Origin: Astragalus membranaceus
Taxonomy: Eukaryota; Streptophyta; Magnoliopsida; Fabales; Fabaceae
Direction: 5' to 3'
DNA: 64,000 bases
Assembly (NCBI GenBank): GCA_039519185.1
Contig: CM076846.1
Span: forward strand, 109,898,442-109,962,441
The translations under genes and the position numbers were made by a program. Of this stretch, positions 20,850 through 34,272 are shown in pieces. Positions within the stretch are counted from its first letter, which is position 1. Each line of letters opens with the position of its first letter. The notes below the pieces were generated by a model. It worked only from the letters and a program-made list of their open reading frames with translations, searched no databases and was not told where the DNA came from.

Positions 20850-21314
20850 ACACAATGGATTTATCTTTTGCTAAGGTAAATCCATTATACATTTTTCTTT
20901 TAAACGTATTTATCTAAATAAACATTAAACCCGTTTTTTTTTTTAAGCAAACGGATTTATCTTTTAATTAGGTAAATCTGTTTAGTAAATTTCACAGGAG
21001 TAATATGGGAATAAAAAAATGGTTGGGGGTATGGGGTATAAAAACACGTGCCAAGTACAAAGCCAAACAAAGGGCCAAACAAGTTGGTTAAAATCCGGCC
21101 CACAGAGGGAAATCAAATATGGGCCGGTTCAGGTTAGTTTGTAAGTTGGAACAACCGAACAAGAGAACCCAAACCCGCGTAATTGAAAAAGGCAATACAA
21201 TCTCAGAACCTAGCACAGCCGCACTAGTTCCCCTCCTCGCGCCGTCGCACTATCGCTGTCTCCCTCCTCCTAAACCCTCATCCGCTTCGATCCATCGCAA
21301 CAGAAGCCCCCACA
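20850..21314. other. MULE end and 5' leader of copy B
   Basis: To ~21050 this is the end of the MULE remnant; GGGTATAAAAACACG at 21035-21049 is TATA-like and could serve the downstream gene. From 21119 it is the host leader, pyrimidine-rich before the ATG at 21315. Confidence 0.45.
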
Positions 21315-23011
21315 ATGTCTGACCACACCTCTGCTCCACGCCTCGATAAAGGTTTTTAGTTTTTCTCTTCATCTCTAATTTCCCTTTTCGCTTCTGTCAA
21401 TCGTAAACCCTAGTTTGTTTTGAAACGTAAGGTTATTCTTACACTCGTTTGTTAGTTTTCTTGTTGTACCTGTCGGTAAACTCTAATTTCATGATGTAGC
21501 TAGGGTCCATTTGATTTGTTAAATCACTTATAGTATATTACCGTTGATTCATTGATATTTTATCTGGATTTCCTTCGTATTTTCAATATAAAATTAAATC
21601 GTAAGATAGATAAATTAAACTTGTGTGTAATTGTAATCACCGCTGATTCATTGAAATCTTTACATTAATTTGTGTATCTTTTCCAAATTTACCTTTATAA
21701 CTGGTTTACATCTATCTGCACTTTATTCAATTCAAGCCACAGCTGTTAAGTGTACTCTACAATACATACTCAAACATCTTCTGATTCCTCTCTCCTTTCA
21801 ATTAGAATTATTGTGTGAAACAAGAGTCTTACAAATTTGCTTCACTTCTTTTCATTCATTTTTATTTTTTATTTAATCATTTTTATACAACAACTAACCA
21901 CATTTGTTCATCTTTTTGTAGCACTCTATCTTATCTATTTCTTATCAACTCTAAATCCAATTACAGGTTGTGAGAAAATGAAAAAAATTGTTTCGAAGAA
22001 GAAACATAGTTTGAGGCGCCTGAAACTGAAACATACCGCCGATCCACCAACAATGCCTGACCGTACATCTGCTCCACGCCGCCATAAAGGTTTTTATTTT
22101 TTTCCTTTCATCTCTAACTAATTGAAATGTAAGGGTATATTTATCTTTGCTGTTAAGTATACTCTGTATAATAATCGAACATCTAATTGCTCTTTCCTTT
22201 CAGTTACTAGTATTTCGTCCCAGAACAGAGTTGGAATTATTTCATTTTTATTTTTTTTTAGTTAATAATAATAATCATCATTTTGGTTTCTAATCGATGG
22301 ACTTTTTGTTATCTATTTTGTTTTATTTGATTCTCTCTGAAGTCATATACAAAAATGATTTTTTATATTATCCTTCTTTGAAACTTGAAAACTCTAGACA
22401 ACAACTAACCACATTGGTTCATCTTTTTGTAGCAATCTATCTTATCTATTTCTCATCAACTCTAAATCCATTTACAGGTTGTGAGAAAATGAAAAATCTT
22501 GCTGCAAAGGAGAAACATATTTTGAGGCACCTGAAACGGAAACTGAAACATATCGAGACTGGTATTGTTTTTTCTAATATAATTTGTTTTAAGAATGTTC
22601 CATCATGATTAATGATTAATTCATTTCTATTGTACGTGTTTGGAAGTAGAAGATAGAAAACGGGAGCCGCTTGAATATTGCGAGTACTCACGGTATGGGG
22701 GGAAGTGTTATACTCCTAAAAAGTTCTTTGAAAGTGCCATACCACTTTCGGGATTTCCTTTTCAAGACAGACATATTTGCTGGCTGTAATTCTGGTAATT
22801 ATTGCTCGTAGTTTTTCATTGTGTATTTTCTCTGTTACTCTGTCTACTTATTCTTTGATTTTTGAATTCAGCTTATTTAGATGGTGATTTTGAATATGGT
22901 TCTGATTATTATGACTCAGTCGATAATTTACTTTCAGCTTTTGGATACTTTGATGAACCTGAAGGCAATGCCAAAATCACCCGTGAAATTCCTCGATATA
23001 TTAGTAGATGA
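21315..23011 (+). CDS. Small five-exon gene of unknown function, copy B
   Basis: Proposed exons: 21315-21351, 21967-22089, 22478-22561, 22657-22794, 22872-23011, all GT/AG and phase 1, coding ~173 residues. The second exon (GCEKMKKIVSKKKHSLRRLK, then MPDRTSAPRRHKG) is absent from copy A and fuses an exon-2-like part to an exon-1-like part. At 123 bp it is symmetric, so the frame survives its gain. The rest parallels copy A, with full exon 4 (AYLDGDFEYGSDYYDSV). Basic in the first half, acidic/aromatic in the last exon; no signal peptide or membrane segment. Substitutions between copies in exon 3 alter residues (V/L, C/F, R/G), so constraint is uncertain. Family unknown. Confidence 0.5.
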
Positions 23012-24212
23012 ATGTTGTGCATGCTTGTTGCAGATTGTGTGATAACAATTATCCTAGGCCAGTAGTATGTTAATGATTTAGCAGTTGGACTGCCCTTCAG
23101 TGGTTGTATACCTCTTATTGTGATCTTGGATTTGCAACAAGATTAGATTATTCTGTCTAATGAATGGTTTTTATTCTCAATCCCCTCAACTTATGTATTG
23201 CTTGTTCTTTTGTGATTTATTATTAAGGGCGGTAGTGTGGTTCCATGGAGGAGAAACTCCAAATGTGTAATTTGTAGTGTAGTAAACTACATAGGCAATC
23301 CTTGTGCAAATATGCTTTCCCAAATGTTTTTGGTCAAAAATTGTATTGGAAACCTTGGACGCCTTTTTGGATTTTAAAGTCCGATATTTGAGCTTGGCTT
23401 ATGCAAAAATATGTATGTCTATAGAAAGTATTTGTGTGTTCGACTGTTTTTATTAATTGCATTTTTTGAAGTAGTTGGCTTATGCAAAAATGTCTATGTT
23501 CGTATAAGTAAACAGCATATAGCACTTATGTAGAAATATGTTTGTATTTGTGTTCGGCACTTTTATTGATTTAATTATTTTTGAAACTGTCTATAGTAAA
23601 TATTTGTTAGTATATTAAAATAAGGTTGTTAAGTCCAATAAGAGATAAGCCGCGGGCCTAAGGTTAGATCCGTTTGTAGAGCTTAGATCCCTATGTAGAA
23701 AAATATATGGAATATATGGTATATTTTATGCCTAAATATTTGTCGTTCGCTTAGTTTCTTCGTAAATATTTGTGTTACTTAGATTAAATATACTAGCCTC
23801 ATAGCCCATGCGTTGCATGGGGTTGATGTAAGTTGATATCGTCAATGAGGACATGAATTATTCCTCATGTGGTAAGAAGGAATAACTGATTTGCTTATTG
23901 AGATAAAGTGTTGGTAAAAGAAAATGAATTATTGAGAACAAACAATTAGAGGGGGGTAGTGAGGCGTAAGTTGATACAATGTGATTGTTATAGTGAAAAG
24001 CCATTTATATAGTTGAATAAGTAAATTGATTATCACAAGATGGATAATATGAGATAAAGTGTTGAGTATCACAAAAAAAATGAGATAAAATATTAATGGA
24101 CGTCAGCATACTAAATTAATATTTGTTAATAATAAGTTAACTCTGCAATGGTAGTGTTAATTTATTGAGCTTCAGTAGCCTGAAACTGAAACATACCGCC
24201 GATCCACCCAAC
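23012..24212. other. Spacer between small gene and separase-like gene, copy B
   Basis: Parallel to 7728-8928; no gene seen. Confidence 0.5.
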
Positions 24213-24249
24213 ATGCCTGACCATACCTCTGCTCCACGCCTCGATAAAG

Positions 24250-27200
24250 GTTTTTAGTTTTTCTCTTCATCTCTAATTTCCCTTTTCGCTTCTGTCAATC
24301 GTAAACCCTAGTTTGTTTTGAAACGAAAGGGTATTTTAACACTCGTTAGTTTTCGTGTTGTACCCGTCGGTAAACTCTAATAATTTCATGCTGTTTGAAA
24401 TCCGAAAATGCTAGGTTTTTGTTTTCGGATTTATGCTGGGCCAAATTGCAACTTGATGGTGAGATAAAAAAGTCTAAGCCAAGGGGACAATCTCACCTGG
24501 CTAGACAATTAGGGAGCAGCTACACGACTGAAGCACATGTGAACAAACCAATAACCGAATATATGTAATTGTTAGAAAGTAGATAATTGATATTAGCATT
24601 TAACAATTTTTAATACAAATAACTGATTATTTAAAAAAAGAATCGTTGAAGTTAAAAATAAGTAAATAAATAAATAAAAGGTGCAAAATAAATAAGCAAA
24701 AATAATAATAATACTAATTGGATTGGATTATGATAAAAAAATTTCAATAAACAGTTCTCTTTTTAATAGAGGAGCGGTGCAAATGAAACAAAAAAATACA
24801 CAAAAAACATATAATCAATAAATGTAATTAGCAGCAACAAAAAAAAATCTACATAGCAATATTGAGCACATTGCTTCAGCGTATAAACATACAACAAATA
24901 GTAGAGGGAAGGTACAAATGTCTATTTACATATTAAGTCTCCACTCCCCTCCTCCTTTTATATTTGTGACATCCAAACAAGGGCAAGGTTAACCCTCCCC
25001 TCCTCCTCACTTCTCCTCCCCTCCCTTCCCAAAGCCCTCCCCTCCAAGCTCCCAAACAAACCCTTAGCGTATTAGTATATATATAGGTAGAAGAGCCGTT
25101 TTTAGGTTAAATAAATTCCTGACTACTTTGGTTTTAGCACACGACTTTTATCGGGTAAAGAAGCTTTCTTCAGTACTTCATTCATAAGGTTTGATTTAAT
25201 TTATACATTCATTCCTGACTATGTTCTGTTCCTGACTACTTTGGTTTGACTAAGTTCTGTTCCTGACTACTTTGGTTTCAGCCACTTGACTTGTATCACC
25301 CGAAGAAGCTTTGTTCGACACTTCAGGTTTGATTTATACATCCAGTTCTAGTAGAGTAATAGTAGTTAAGTAATAGAAATTTGATTTTTTTTGGTTGGCT
25401 GAAATATTATGTTACTTTGTTTTGCTGCCTTTTAATTATATATCTTTCAAAATATGCTTAAATATGTTTTTCGTCCCTCTAAATATAGCGATTTTTTAAA
25501 TAGGTCCTTGCAAATTTTACTTTTAAAAAAGTCATTGCAAAACAGTGTTTTTTTTAAAATACCCTGTTGTTATTGGCTAATCGTTTTCGATTATAAAAGG
25601 ATATGGGATGAAATTAAATCATATTCAAGAGAAATGATGGAGTATTAGTATAACAACGACCTGAAGTAAAACAAAATCATCCATTGAATATTGTATAAAA
25701 TAAAATTGTCGGATAAACACAATGACATGCATAGGGACGGAGCCAGAATTAAATGGTCGTGGGGGCGAACTATAAAAACATTCATCCAATTATCTTCATC
25801 GCCCAACTTGGGAAGTTTTTCGCAACTTTTTCTACTAACAAGCAGGGCCAACCCATAAGCCAAAGAAGCCAAACTAGGGTTTTAGACCTAAAAATTATTT
25901 CATTAAAAGAAATAAAATCTCATAATCTATTTTGATTCGTAGTTTTAGAAGAATTAATTAGATTAAATCATGACTTTAGTCCTAAAACTGACACTATTTT
26001 CTCTTATGTTTAGTCACTAAACTATAAGAAGATAATAAGTAGTCTTTGAAATTTGTAAAATCTATTACATTAATCCATAATGTTTTATAAATAGTCCTTA
26101 AAATTTGTGAATTTCCTCTCATTTGTCCATATAATGGACTACTTATAAAATTTTAGGAACTCCTAATTTCTAAAATTCAAAAATTTAAATAAAATTATAA
26201 TAATTTAATAATAATTATTATTATTTCATTATTATTATTATTATTTGCTTTTGAGAATTTTTTATGCCTCATTAGTTGTTAGAGCAACACTGTACACACA
26301 TAACACCAATGTCTAATCCCATGCATAATATGATAATATTAATTATACTACTATAAAAGTTAATTAATTATGCCCTGATAGCGCTAGATGGAAAGCCTGA
26401 ACTGAAGCAACACGCTTTTGATCTTAGCAAGAGGAGGAGGATACACATGTTACTAATTACTACTAATTAGTGTCAATGGGTTTTCAATTGAGGAACTAAT
26501 AGTATAACACTGCCACAGTTAACGTCCCTCCGTCCCTGGACATGCACAGACTAGAATAGGTATCATAAAAAGCAAACTGTGCACAGACTTAGTATAGGCG
26601 GGAAAATACGAAAATACCCTTTATGACCATGTTTTGAAGAAAATGATGAAACATAAACATGGATGCTACTTGATGTTCGTCTGGCAAAGGAGATTGGGGT
26701 AGATTAGAGAGAGAGATGAGACTTGTTGCTATTTTCACTATGCACTAGCCGAAGAAGTTGTTTTTGATTAGAGAGAGAGAGAGAGATGAGACTTGTTTTT
26801 GATTCTTTAAGTAATAATTACTTTTCAATAAAATATACTAACTCATGTTACATTTCCCAAGCCTTTACTCACATGGATATATTCTCATTGCATAGACTAG
26901 TTAATGGATATGAAAAGAACAATGAATTGATGAAATTGTTTGAGTATGTGTTTGGATGGGCGGTGGTGTTGCAGCGAAAATTCACGGCGAAGGCAAAATT
27001 TTCCACGGCCAAGTTGAAGCTCCATTTCCTAGCTTCATTGTTGCCGCAGATTTTCCATCTTTGGACGTGTGTTTGGCATGCAAACGTGCATCCAAACACA
27101 CACTGAGTATATCAGGTTCAGACACGCAAAGTAACTTATGCTCTTTAACAAGCTAGCTGTTTAGAGTAGTTTCTTTACATTATTTCCTAGTTGCATTATT

Positions 27201-27537
27201 ACTGAATTGGTAACTATCTGAGATAGAGTATCCCTTTTAATTTTAGTTGTCCTTATGAGTTGTAGATTCAAAAACAAGTTAGCTGGACAACCAAACTATT
27301 GTCTTAATTATGATATTAGGGGGCTGCATGTAGTGGATTTGTGTTGGGTTTAATATCAACTGCTTGTCAGTTGTCACATTTAGGAGTATGACTTGTGGCT
27401 ATTTTCACAAAACACAAGACTATAACTGTAGCTATACCAAATACAGAACATAAGATTCTATTTATCAAAGTATTTATATTGATTTTTGTCTCTCCAAACA
27501 TACACATGATCACTTTTCTTTTATGCAATTTTTTCAG
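24250..27537. other. Large first intron of separase-like copy B, repeat-filled
   Basis: Same content as 8966-12260 (CT-rich TE end, AAATATGTTTTTCGTCC end, ATT run, GA tract, MITE). No gene seen. Confidence 0.55.
26948..27103. mobile_element. MITE, 156 bp (copy B)
   Basis: Duplicate of 11671-11826 with the same GTGTTTGGATG ends and TGAGTAT flanks. Confidence 0.6.
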
Positions 27538-28773
27538 CTAAGATGATAGAAATATTTCAAAAGGCACAAAAACTGGTAAGAAAAGCAAAGAGACGGAGGC
27601 ACAATGGTAACATTGAACAATGCCATCGAAAGTTGTCAAAAGCCATAAACAAACTCAACGAAATTCCAAAGAACACTAAATTAACGAGTCATATACTTCT
27701 TTTGAGTGAGGCATATTGCCTCCGTGCCTTTTGTATTCAAGAAACACAACCTTCCTCACGGGTGAAACCTTTTTTTTCTTCATAAAGTTAGGGAATAGTT
27801 TCCAAATTTCTTCCAATCTCTATATTAATGTGCATATTTTTAATATATATTACCATATCGGTTCTTATTAAGTGTCGAATAGTCTAATACTTCCTCTTTG
27901 CATTTAAATGACTTATGATTTAATTTTTTCCAAAGGAATGGGAACTTATGAATTATAACTATGTTTTGGAGAATGGATATCTTAGTAAAATTTTGCATTT
28001 TCGTGTACTTTAAGCAGCAAATAGTTGATGACTTTAAGGTTGTTTTAGAGTCATGGAAAGAGATCTATAATAACCGCAACTTTGAAGAAGTAGCAGCTGA
28101 ATTTCAAATGACTCTTCTTCTTAATGTCATAGACTTATCACAATTGAAGGTATTTTTTTAATAATATTGCTTTCTATAGTTTATATATATCTATAGTGAT
28201 GTTGATTTGTGTTATATTTCTTCAGGGCTTTATTGAATTGTTTGAAATTGCATGTGAAGTCGCAATTAAAGTTTTTAGTTTGAAAAGTATTCGAACTGAA
28301 AAATGGCTGCGATTATTTTGTGAAACTCGAAGAATCAATCATCCCCTATGTGTTTCTTCGGTGAATGAGAAGTTAATTGAAGTTGCAAATCTTGCAAACT
28401 TGGATACTTGGAAAGATGTTCTTCAAGCAGATGAATCTACTTTGAAAGAATTTCTTCAAAATTTGTATTTCCCACTTGTAGCCTCACAAAATAATGAACC
28501 CGAAGCATTTCCAACAATCAATGAAGTGCAAAATATTGCAAAACAAATTGAAACAAAATATTGTTCAACATCCGGCAAAGTAAGTTATTATGATATATAA
28601 AGTTTATTGAACTCTTTTTTTATTGAGCTCTTTTTTTATTCACATTCGAATAATGACTTTCTTAATTTTTTCTTTATTAGCTATCGACAAAAGCCATCTA
28701 TTGTATTTTTATTGCTGGATATTGGAACATGGATATTAGCAAAAGACTTTTTACAAATGGCAAATTCTAGGAG

Positions 28774-29973
28774 GTAAGTAGCAATGATTTTTATTTAAAT
28801 TCTTATAGTACTCTAATATTGTAATAAATGTTTCACACACACATATCCGAATGTTGATGTCCATTTTGTGGTTGTGAGGAATCAAATTTCAACTCGTATA
28901 AATGGTTGGTTTTCTTCTTTATAACTAAAATAAAATTTATTTTTGACCTTTTAATAAGGTATGATGATTTCAGTGTTTTATTTCACCCAACATTCTTCTG
29001 TATTGGAAAGTGAATGAGGAAAATGTAGTTAGGCAAAATTAAGTTTAGATGAACAATAATAATGTAAAAGAATATAATGCATTAGTTTTTTTTAGGTCAT
29101 ATTCTACCTATTTAAACAATCTGCTTCTACTGACCAGAAAAAAAGCAGACTTTAATTAATTAATTAAAAGCAAAACATTAAAAATTTTAAGCATGAAAAG
29201 TTTGAAGACTTTTTATTATTTAAGCTATACCGCCGGTAATAGTAGTTGAGGTCTTTGGTCTCCATCAAACTATTGTTAGTTTTGTCTACTTTTTTTCGAA
29301 AAATTGTTAGCTTTGACATGACAAGGTGGTCAAAAGATTATTATTAATAGGGTGGGAGTACAAGCCTTCCTCCAACCCATACAAAAAGCGAGAAGTTCCG
29401 TTAAAACCTCCGAGAGTCAAAACGTAAAGGAAAAAAGATCCAAAAAGGAAATTTGAAGTAGGCTCAAAAATTGTTATGGATAATTTTTATTAGTTGAAGT
29501 CAAATATTACTAAATTCGGTGCTATTATATTCTTTTGCATGCAACTCTTATTTTAACCCTCCTCCTGACTTTAACATTGTCCAATTATGTATTGCACCTA
29601 TTATGGTGAATCAAATGTATTAGTTTTGGTTTAGCTAAAAAAACAAAACATCAATTCACCAACAAAAAAGAAAAAATAATTAGGAATCAATCTTTTGCTG
29701 ACTTGATAAAAAAGAAAACATATTAAATAGAGACCTTGAGCTCACACGTGCACACATAACATAACCAATCTGGAAGGTGCCATAATTTTTTAAGATGGGT
29801 CGATTTCAACAACTTTTTTTTACAGTGCTAAGGCCAATAGGGTATAACACGGAAGTAGAAAAATGCACCACTAGGAACCTTTTTATTTCTTTGTACATCT
29901 TTTTGGTTTTTTACTATACATGCTTTTTTTTGCTTTGACCTTGCAATATTTCCCGTATCTTTTTCATTTGTCA
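28774..29973. other. Intron of separase-like copy B
   Basis: Parallel to 13473-14672; nothing recognisable. Confidence 0.5.
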
Positions 29974-30540
29974 GGCTCTTCTCCATGCACAGAAAGCCGA
30001 AGATTTATTTGAAGTAGTATTCGAAAAGAGCTTTCTTAAGAATTATAAAGTCGATGGTGATGGGGAAGTAAAAATAGTTGATTGCTCGAAAAGGGTTGTT
30101 GAAGTGAAATAATCCATGTATAGTAATTCAGGGTTATCTTAGCTCGAAAAGGGTTGTTAAAGTCGATGGTGATGGGGAAGTAAAAATAGTTTAAAAAGCA
30201 TTATCTTAGCCCCTGGAAAATAATCCAGGGTTATCTTGAGGGCCTGCTTCATTCTGGAATAGTATGTGAAGCAATTGGGAACAACCATTATGCTAAATTC
30301 TATTTCGGAAAAGGGAAAGCAATATCAAATTCACGGCAACTTTCTCTTTGTGGTCAGGTATTGTTTATGGTTGTAGCCTTTACCACAGTTGATAAGTTTC
30401 ACTGTCAGATTGATTTACCATTTTTGTATTGTTTATTTACTAGGAAAAGTGTTTTATGAGTCAAGTCTTAAAAGAACAAAGTAGTGGACCTTTTTCTAAC
30501 TCCGAAAGCAATAGTGTAGGGCCAAGGAAATAGTGCACAG

Positions 30541-31412
30541 ATGATCTGTCCACTATTGCCTTGACCCTGCATTAAGTACCTGATTAACTATTTTGTATTG
30601 TTTACGCAGTTCGCTCAAAGTCTCCCTACGCCTGCGACTACAGAGTAGCTGTAGTTCTGTTTTTTATCGATAATGTCTCGGTGATTCTCAATACCAAATA
30701 CAAGAGAGTTTAAATAGTCTTCTCTAAGAAGACCTAACGGGCCTGGGCCAAAGCATAAACATATAAATAAATATACACAACTACTATTTACAGCTTTCTT
30801 ATTTTCCTTATTCACAATATGAAGTTATTGGAGAATGAGTTCCTAGAAACTAAGTCAGATATTCCATTTAGAAGAACTTTGCGCTCTTCATCAATTTGTT
30901 TGGTATTTCCATATGACTTTACTATAAATATCGATGGTATTAGAAATAGAAAGGAAAAAAGCAAATAAGTTTATAGTGTAAATAACAACATCATACCTAA
31001 TTTATTTCTTATGCACAATGAATGCTTTCGGCGGAAAAACTCCCATTTAAGACAAATTAGATCTTCCAGTGACATGAATTCCGTCACTTCGGGTGGAAAA
31101 TAAGTTGCGCTTCTGTCTGGATTGTCATCATTGCAAGCACATGCTTCCTCACCAATACTTACATCTTCGGGATTACTTAATGAATTTTTCCAAATTTCTT
31201 GATTTAGTAATTCTGAAGCTTTGATATATTTTCTGGTTGCTTCTTCCACATTCTTTTTGCAACTCAGATCTCCAAAATACTCTGGAGAGTAACCTTATCA
31301 TTACCTTACACTTAGAACAACACAAAGTTTTCTCCTCTAAAATCTTCTTCACATGTTGAGTTCTGAATTTGCTTTCTTTGTTCTTTTAAGACTTGACTCA
31401 TAAAACACTTTT
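30541..31412 (-). repeat. Inverted separase-like exons, hairpin arm 1 (copy B)
   Basis: Same structure as 15242-16112, with the open minus-strand exon (ASELLNQEIWKNSLSNPEDV). Its presence in both copies dates the inversion before the duplication. Confidence 0.88.
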
Positions 31413-31590
31413 CTTTCTTTGTTCTTTAAATCAATCTAACAATGAAACTTATCAACTGTGGTAAAGGCTACAACCATAAACAATACCTGACCACAAAGAG
31501 AAAGTTGTCGTAAACATTGGTAAATCGAGTGAATTTGATATTGCTTTCCCTGCCACAAAAGATCATCTGTCCACTATTGATATTTACTAG

Positions 31591-32451
31591 GAAAAGTGTT
31601 TTATGAGTCAAGTCTTAAAAGAACAAAGAAAGCAAATTCAGAACTCCAACATGTGAAGAAGATTTTAGAGGAGAAAACTTTTTGTTGTTCTAAGTGTAAG
31701 GTAATGATCAAGGTTACTCTCCAGGAGTATTTTGGAGATCTGAGTTGCAAAAAGAATGTGGAAGAAGCAACCAGAAAATATATCACAGCTTCAGAATTAC
31801 TAAATCATGAAATTTGGAAAAATCCATTGAGTAATCCCGAAGATGTAAGTATTGGTGAGGAAGCATGTGCTTGCAATGATAACAATCCGGACAGAAGCAC
31901 AACTTATTTTCCACCCGAAGTGACGGAATTCAAGTCACTGGACGATCTAATGTTTTAAATGGGAGTTTTTCCGCCGAAAGCATTCATTGTGCATAAGAAA
32001 TAAATTAGGTATGATCTTATTATTTACACTATAAACTTATTTGCTTTTTTCCTTTCTATTTCTAATACCATCGATATTTACAGTAAAGTCATATGGAAAT
32101 ACCAAACAAATTGATGAAGAGCGCGAAGTTCTTCTAAATGGAATATCTGACTTAGTTTCTAGGAACTCATTCTCCAATAACTTCACATTGTGAATAAGGA
32201 AAATAAGAAAGCTGCAAATAGTAGTTGTGTAGATTTATTTATATGCTTATGCTTTGGCCCAGGCCTGTTAGGTCTTCTTAGAGAAGACTATTTAAACTCT
32301 CTTGTATTTGGTATCGAGAATCGAGACATTATCAATAAAAACGGAACTACAGCTACTCTGTAGTCGCAGACTTTGCCCGAACTGCGTAAACAATACAAAA
32401 TAGTTGATCAGGTACATAATGCAGGGCCAAGGCAATAGTGGACAAATGATC
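31591..32451 (+). repeat. Direct separase-like exons, hairpin arm 2 (copy B)
   Basis: Counterpart of 16292-17156; separated from arm 1 by ~180 bases. Confidence 0.88.
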
Positions 32452-32583
32452 TTTTGTGGCAGGGCCAAGGCAATAGTGGCCAAGGCAATAGTGGACAGAT
32501 GATCTTAATGCAGGGCCATGGCAATACATGTACTTAATGCAGGGCCAATACATGTACTTAATGCAGGGCCAAGGCAATAGTGG
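32412..32583. repeat. Tandem repeats of a ~35-bp unit (copy B)
   Basis: GCAGGGCCAAGGCAATAGTG units as in copy A. Confidence 0.8.
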
Positions 32584-33290
32584 ACCTTTTTCTAACTCTG
32601 AAAGCTCAATTAGGTAATAGTTGATCTTTATGCATATTAAAAAAAGTCAAATAATATATAGCCTACAACAGTGCTCTCGTTTTTTTTGCTGCAGATTTGT
32701 TCCAAAAAGAACAATATCTCTCAAAGACCACGTGAAAACATTTCTGAAGGGTCTTCCGAACGCAACCATAGTTAACATCACTACCCTTGGACCTGATTAC
32801 ACCGGTTTTCTACAACAAATACCAAATCCTTCTCCAACAAAATGCTCAAGCATGGATGTTAGTGTCCCGAATTTGCTCCGAGACTCCGCCAGTTGTCATA
32901 CGATTGCCATTGAAGTCCATCCCACTGGGTATATAGCTCCACGACTTACATATATATCAACTTTATACTTTTTTAACAATGTAATTTTTAAAAGTAAAAA
33001 ATGAAGTAACTCTCGATGTAGCTTACCGTTTTCAACACTTTACAGTGGATATCGATTGGGAAGTGTATAAGCCAATACCCGAAAGGTATGAGTGGTTGTG
33101 CCCATGGAAAGTTTTAACTATGGTAAATGACCTAGTTCCATCCTTTTAGAGCTCTAGCTGAAGAATACTTCCTGACATCACAATATTATTGGAAAGTTCC
33201 AGAGGACCTTCATGATCGTTTTGACAACTTTTTAAGGTACATCGCATATATATATATAGCATAATTTTGAATTTATTCTCCATCTAACGG

Positions 33291-33293
<3 letters not shown>

Positions 33294-33340
<47 letters not shown>
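33294..33340. repeat. (AT)n microsatellite, expanded in copy B
   Basis: About 23 AT units here versus about 10 at the same site in copy A (17995-18014). Confidence 0.95.
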
Positions 33341-33342
<2 letters not shown>

Positions 33343-34272
33343 CATAATTTTGAATCTATTCTCCATCTAACGGTTTAGCGTCTTAAACGCGACATTCATT
33401 TATCTATTTTCATGAAGGACTTCAAATTTAGTAAAATAGCGTTGTGTACAATGACATCATTAACATATATTTTAAGAATCTAATTTTTATTTCTCCTTGT
33501 ACAAATGTCTTACTAGTAACCTTGAAAAGTCATGGTTTGGCCCATGGGAATGCATACTTCTTGGGGAATTACAGAACTGCAACGAATTTGACTTGGTACT
33601 TTGTCAAGTGGCGAATGATGTAGAAAAGGAATGCAACATAGTATTAAATGAAGACATTCTAAGAATGTTTCTTGCTGGAAAAAAGGATCAAGGTCACATC
33701 TGCAGTCAAAGAAGAAGTGTTACATAGCCGGAGTGGGCTATGAAAGGAGGATACTCCCCAATTGGGCCAATGAGAAGGCACACAAGGCTGCTTCAAAACT
33801 TTTAAGGGAGGCATTCAAGAAATTGCACGATAATGATGATGTGGATAGAAAGCCATCAATTTTAGTCTTGGATTGTGAGGTTCAGGTAAATAAATTAAAT
33901 TGTTTTTCACTAGCTTATTATGTAATTATATAGTCATATACTATTATTTGTTTATTTTTTTCTTTTATGTATAGCTACCAATATCATGTTATATCGTCGA
34001 GTTCGATAAGAAGCTCTAATTAATGTCGTGACAGATGCTCACATGGGAGTGTTTCCCATCATTAAGGGGTGATGAAATATACCGGATGCCATCTGTTAGC
34101 AGCATATATGCTAACCTTGAGAGCAGACACTTTGAGCGGATAGATCCTTTAGATGCTTACTATCTCTTGAGTCTGGAAGAAAAGCCAGACCGCCCCACTA
34201 AAAACATATGGAATTATCTCAAAAGACAAAACTTAAGGTATTTCAAATTTATAAAAATACAAGAAAAGAAAT

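Larger units (their letters stand above)
19990..21050. mobile_element. Remnant of a PB1-type MULE, right end
   Basis: Contains the PB1-like fragment and, toward the right, long subterminal repeats built from AAACGGATTTATCT and AAATCCGTTTT. It ends near 21050 in a C-rich end (complement TTTTTATACCCCATACCCCC) like that at 341-420. The left end was not found. It lies immediately upstream of copy B. Confidence 0.5.

Noticed and set aside
20340..20940. Regularly spaced repeats resembling a CRISPR-like array
   Set aside because: Two long tandem units with internal palindromes at a MULE end in a plant genome; no spacers or cas genes.
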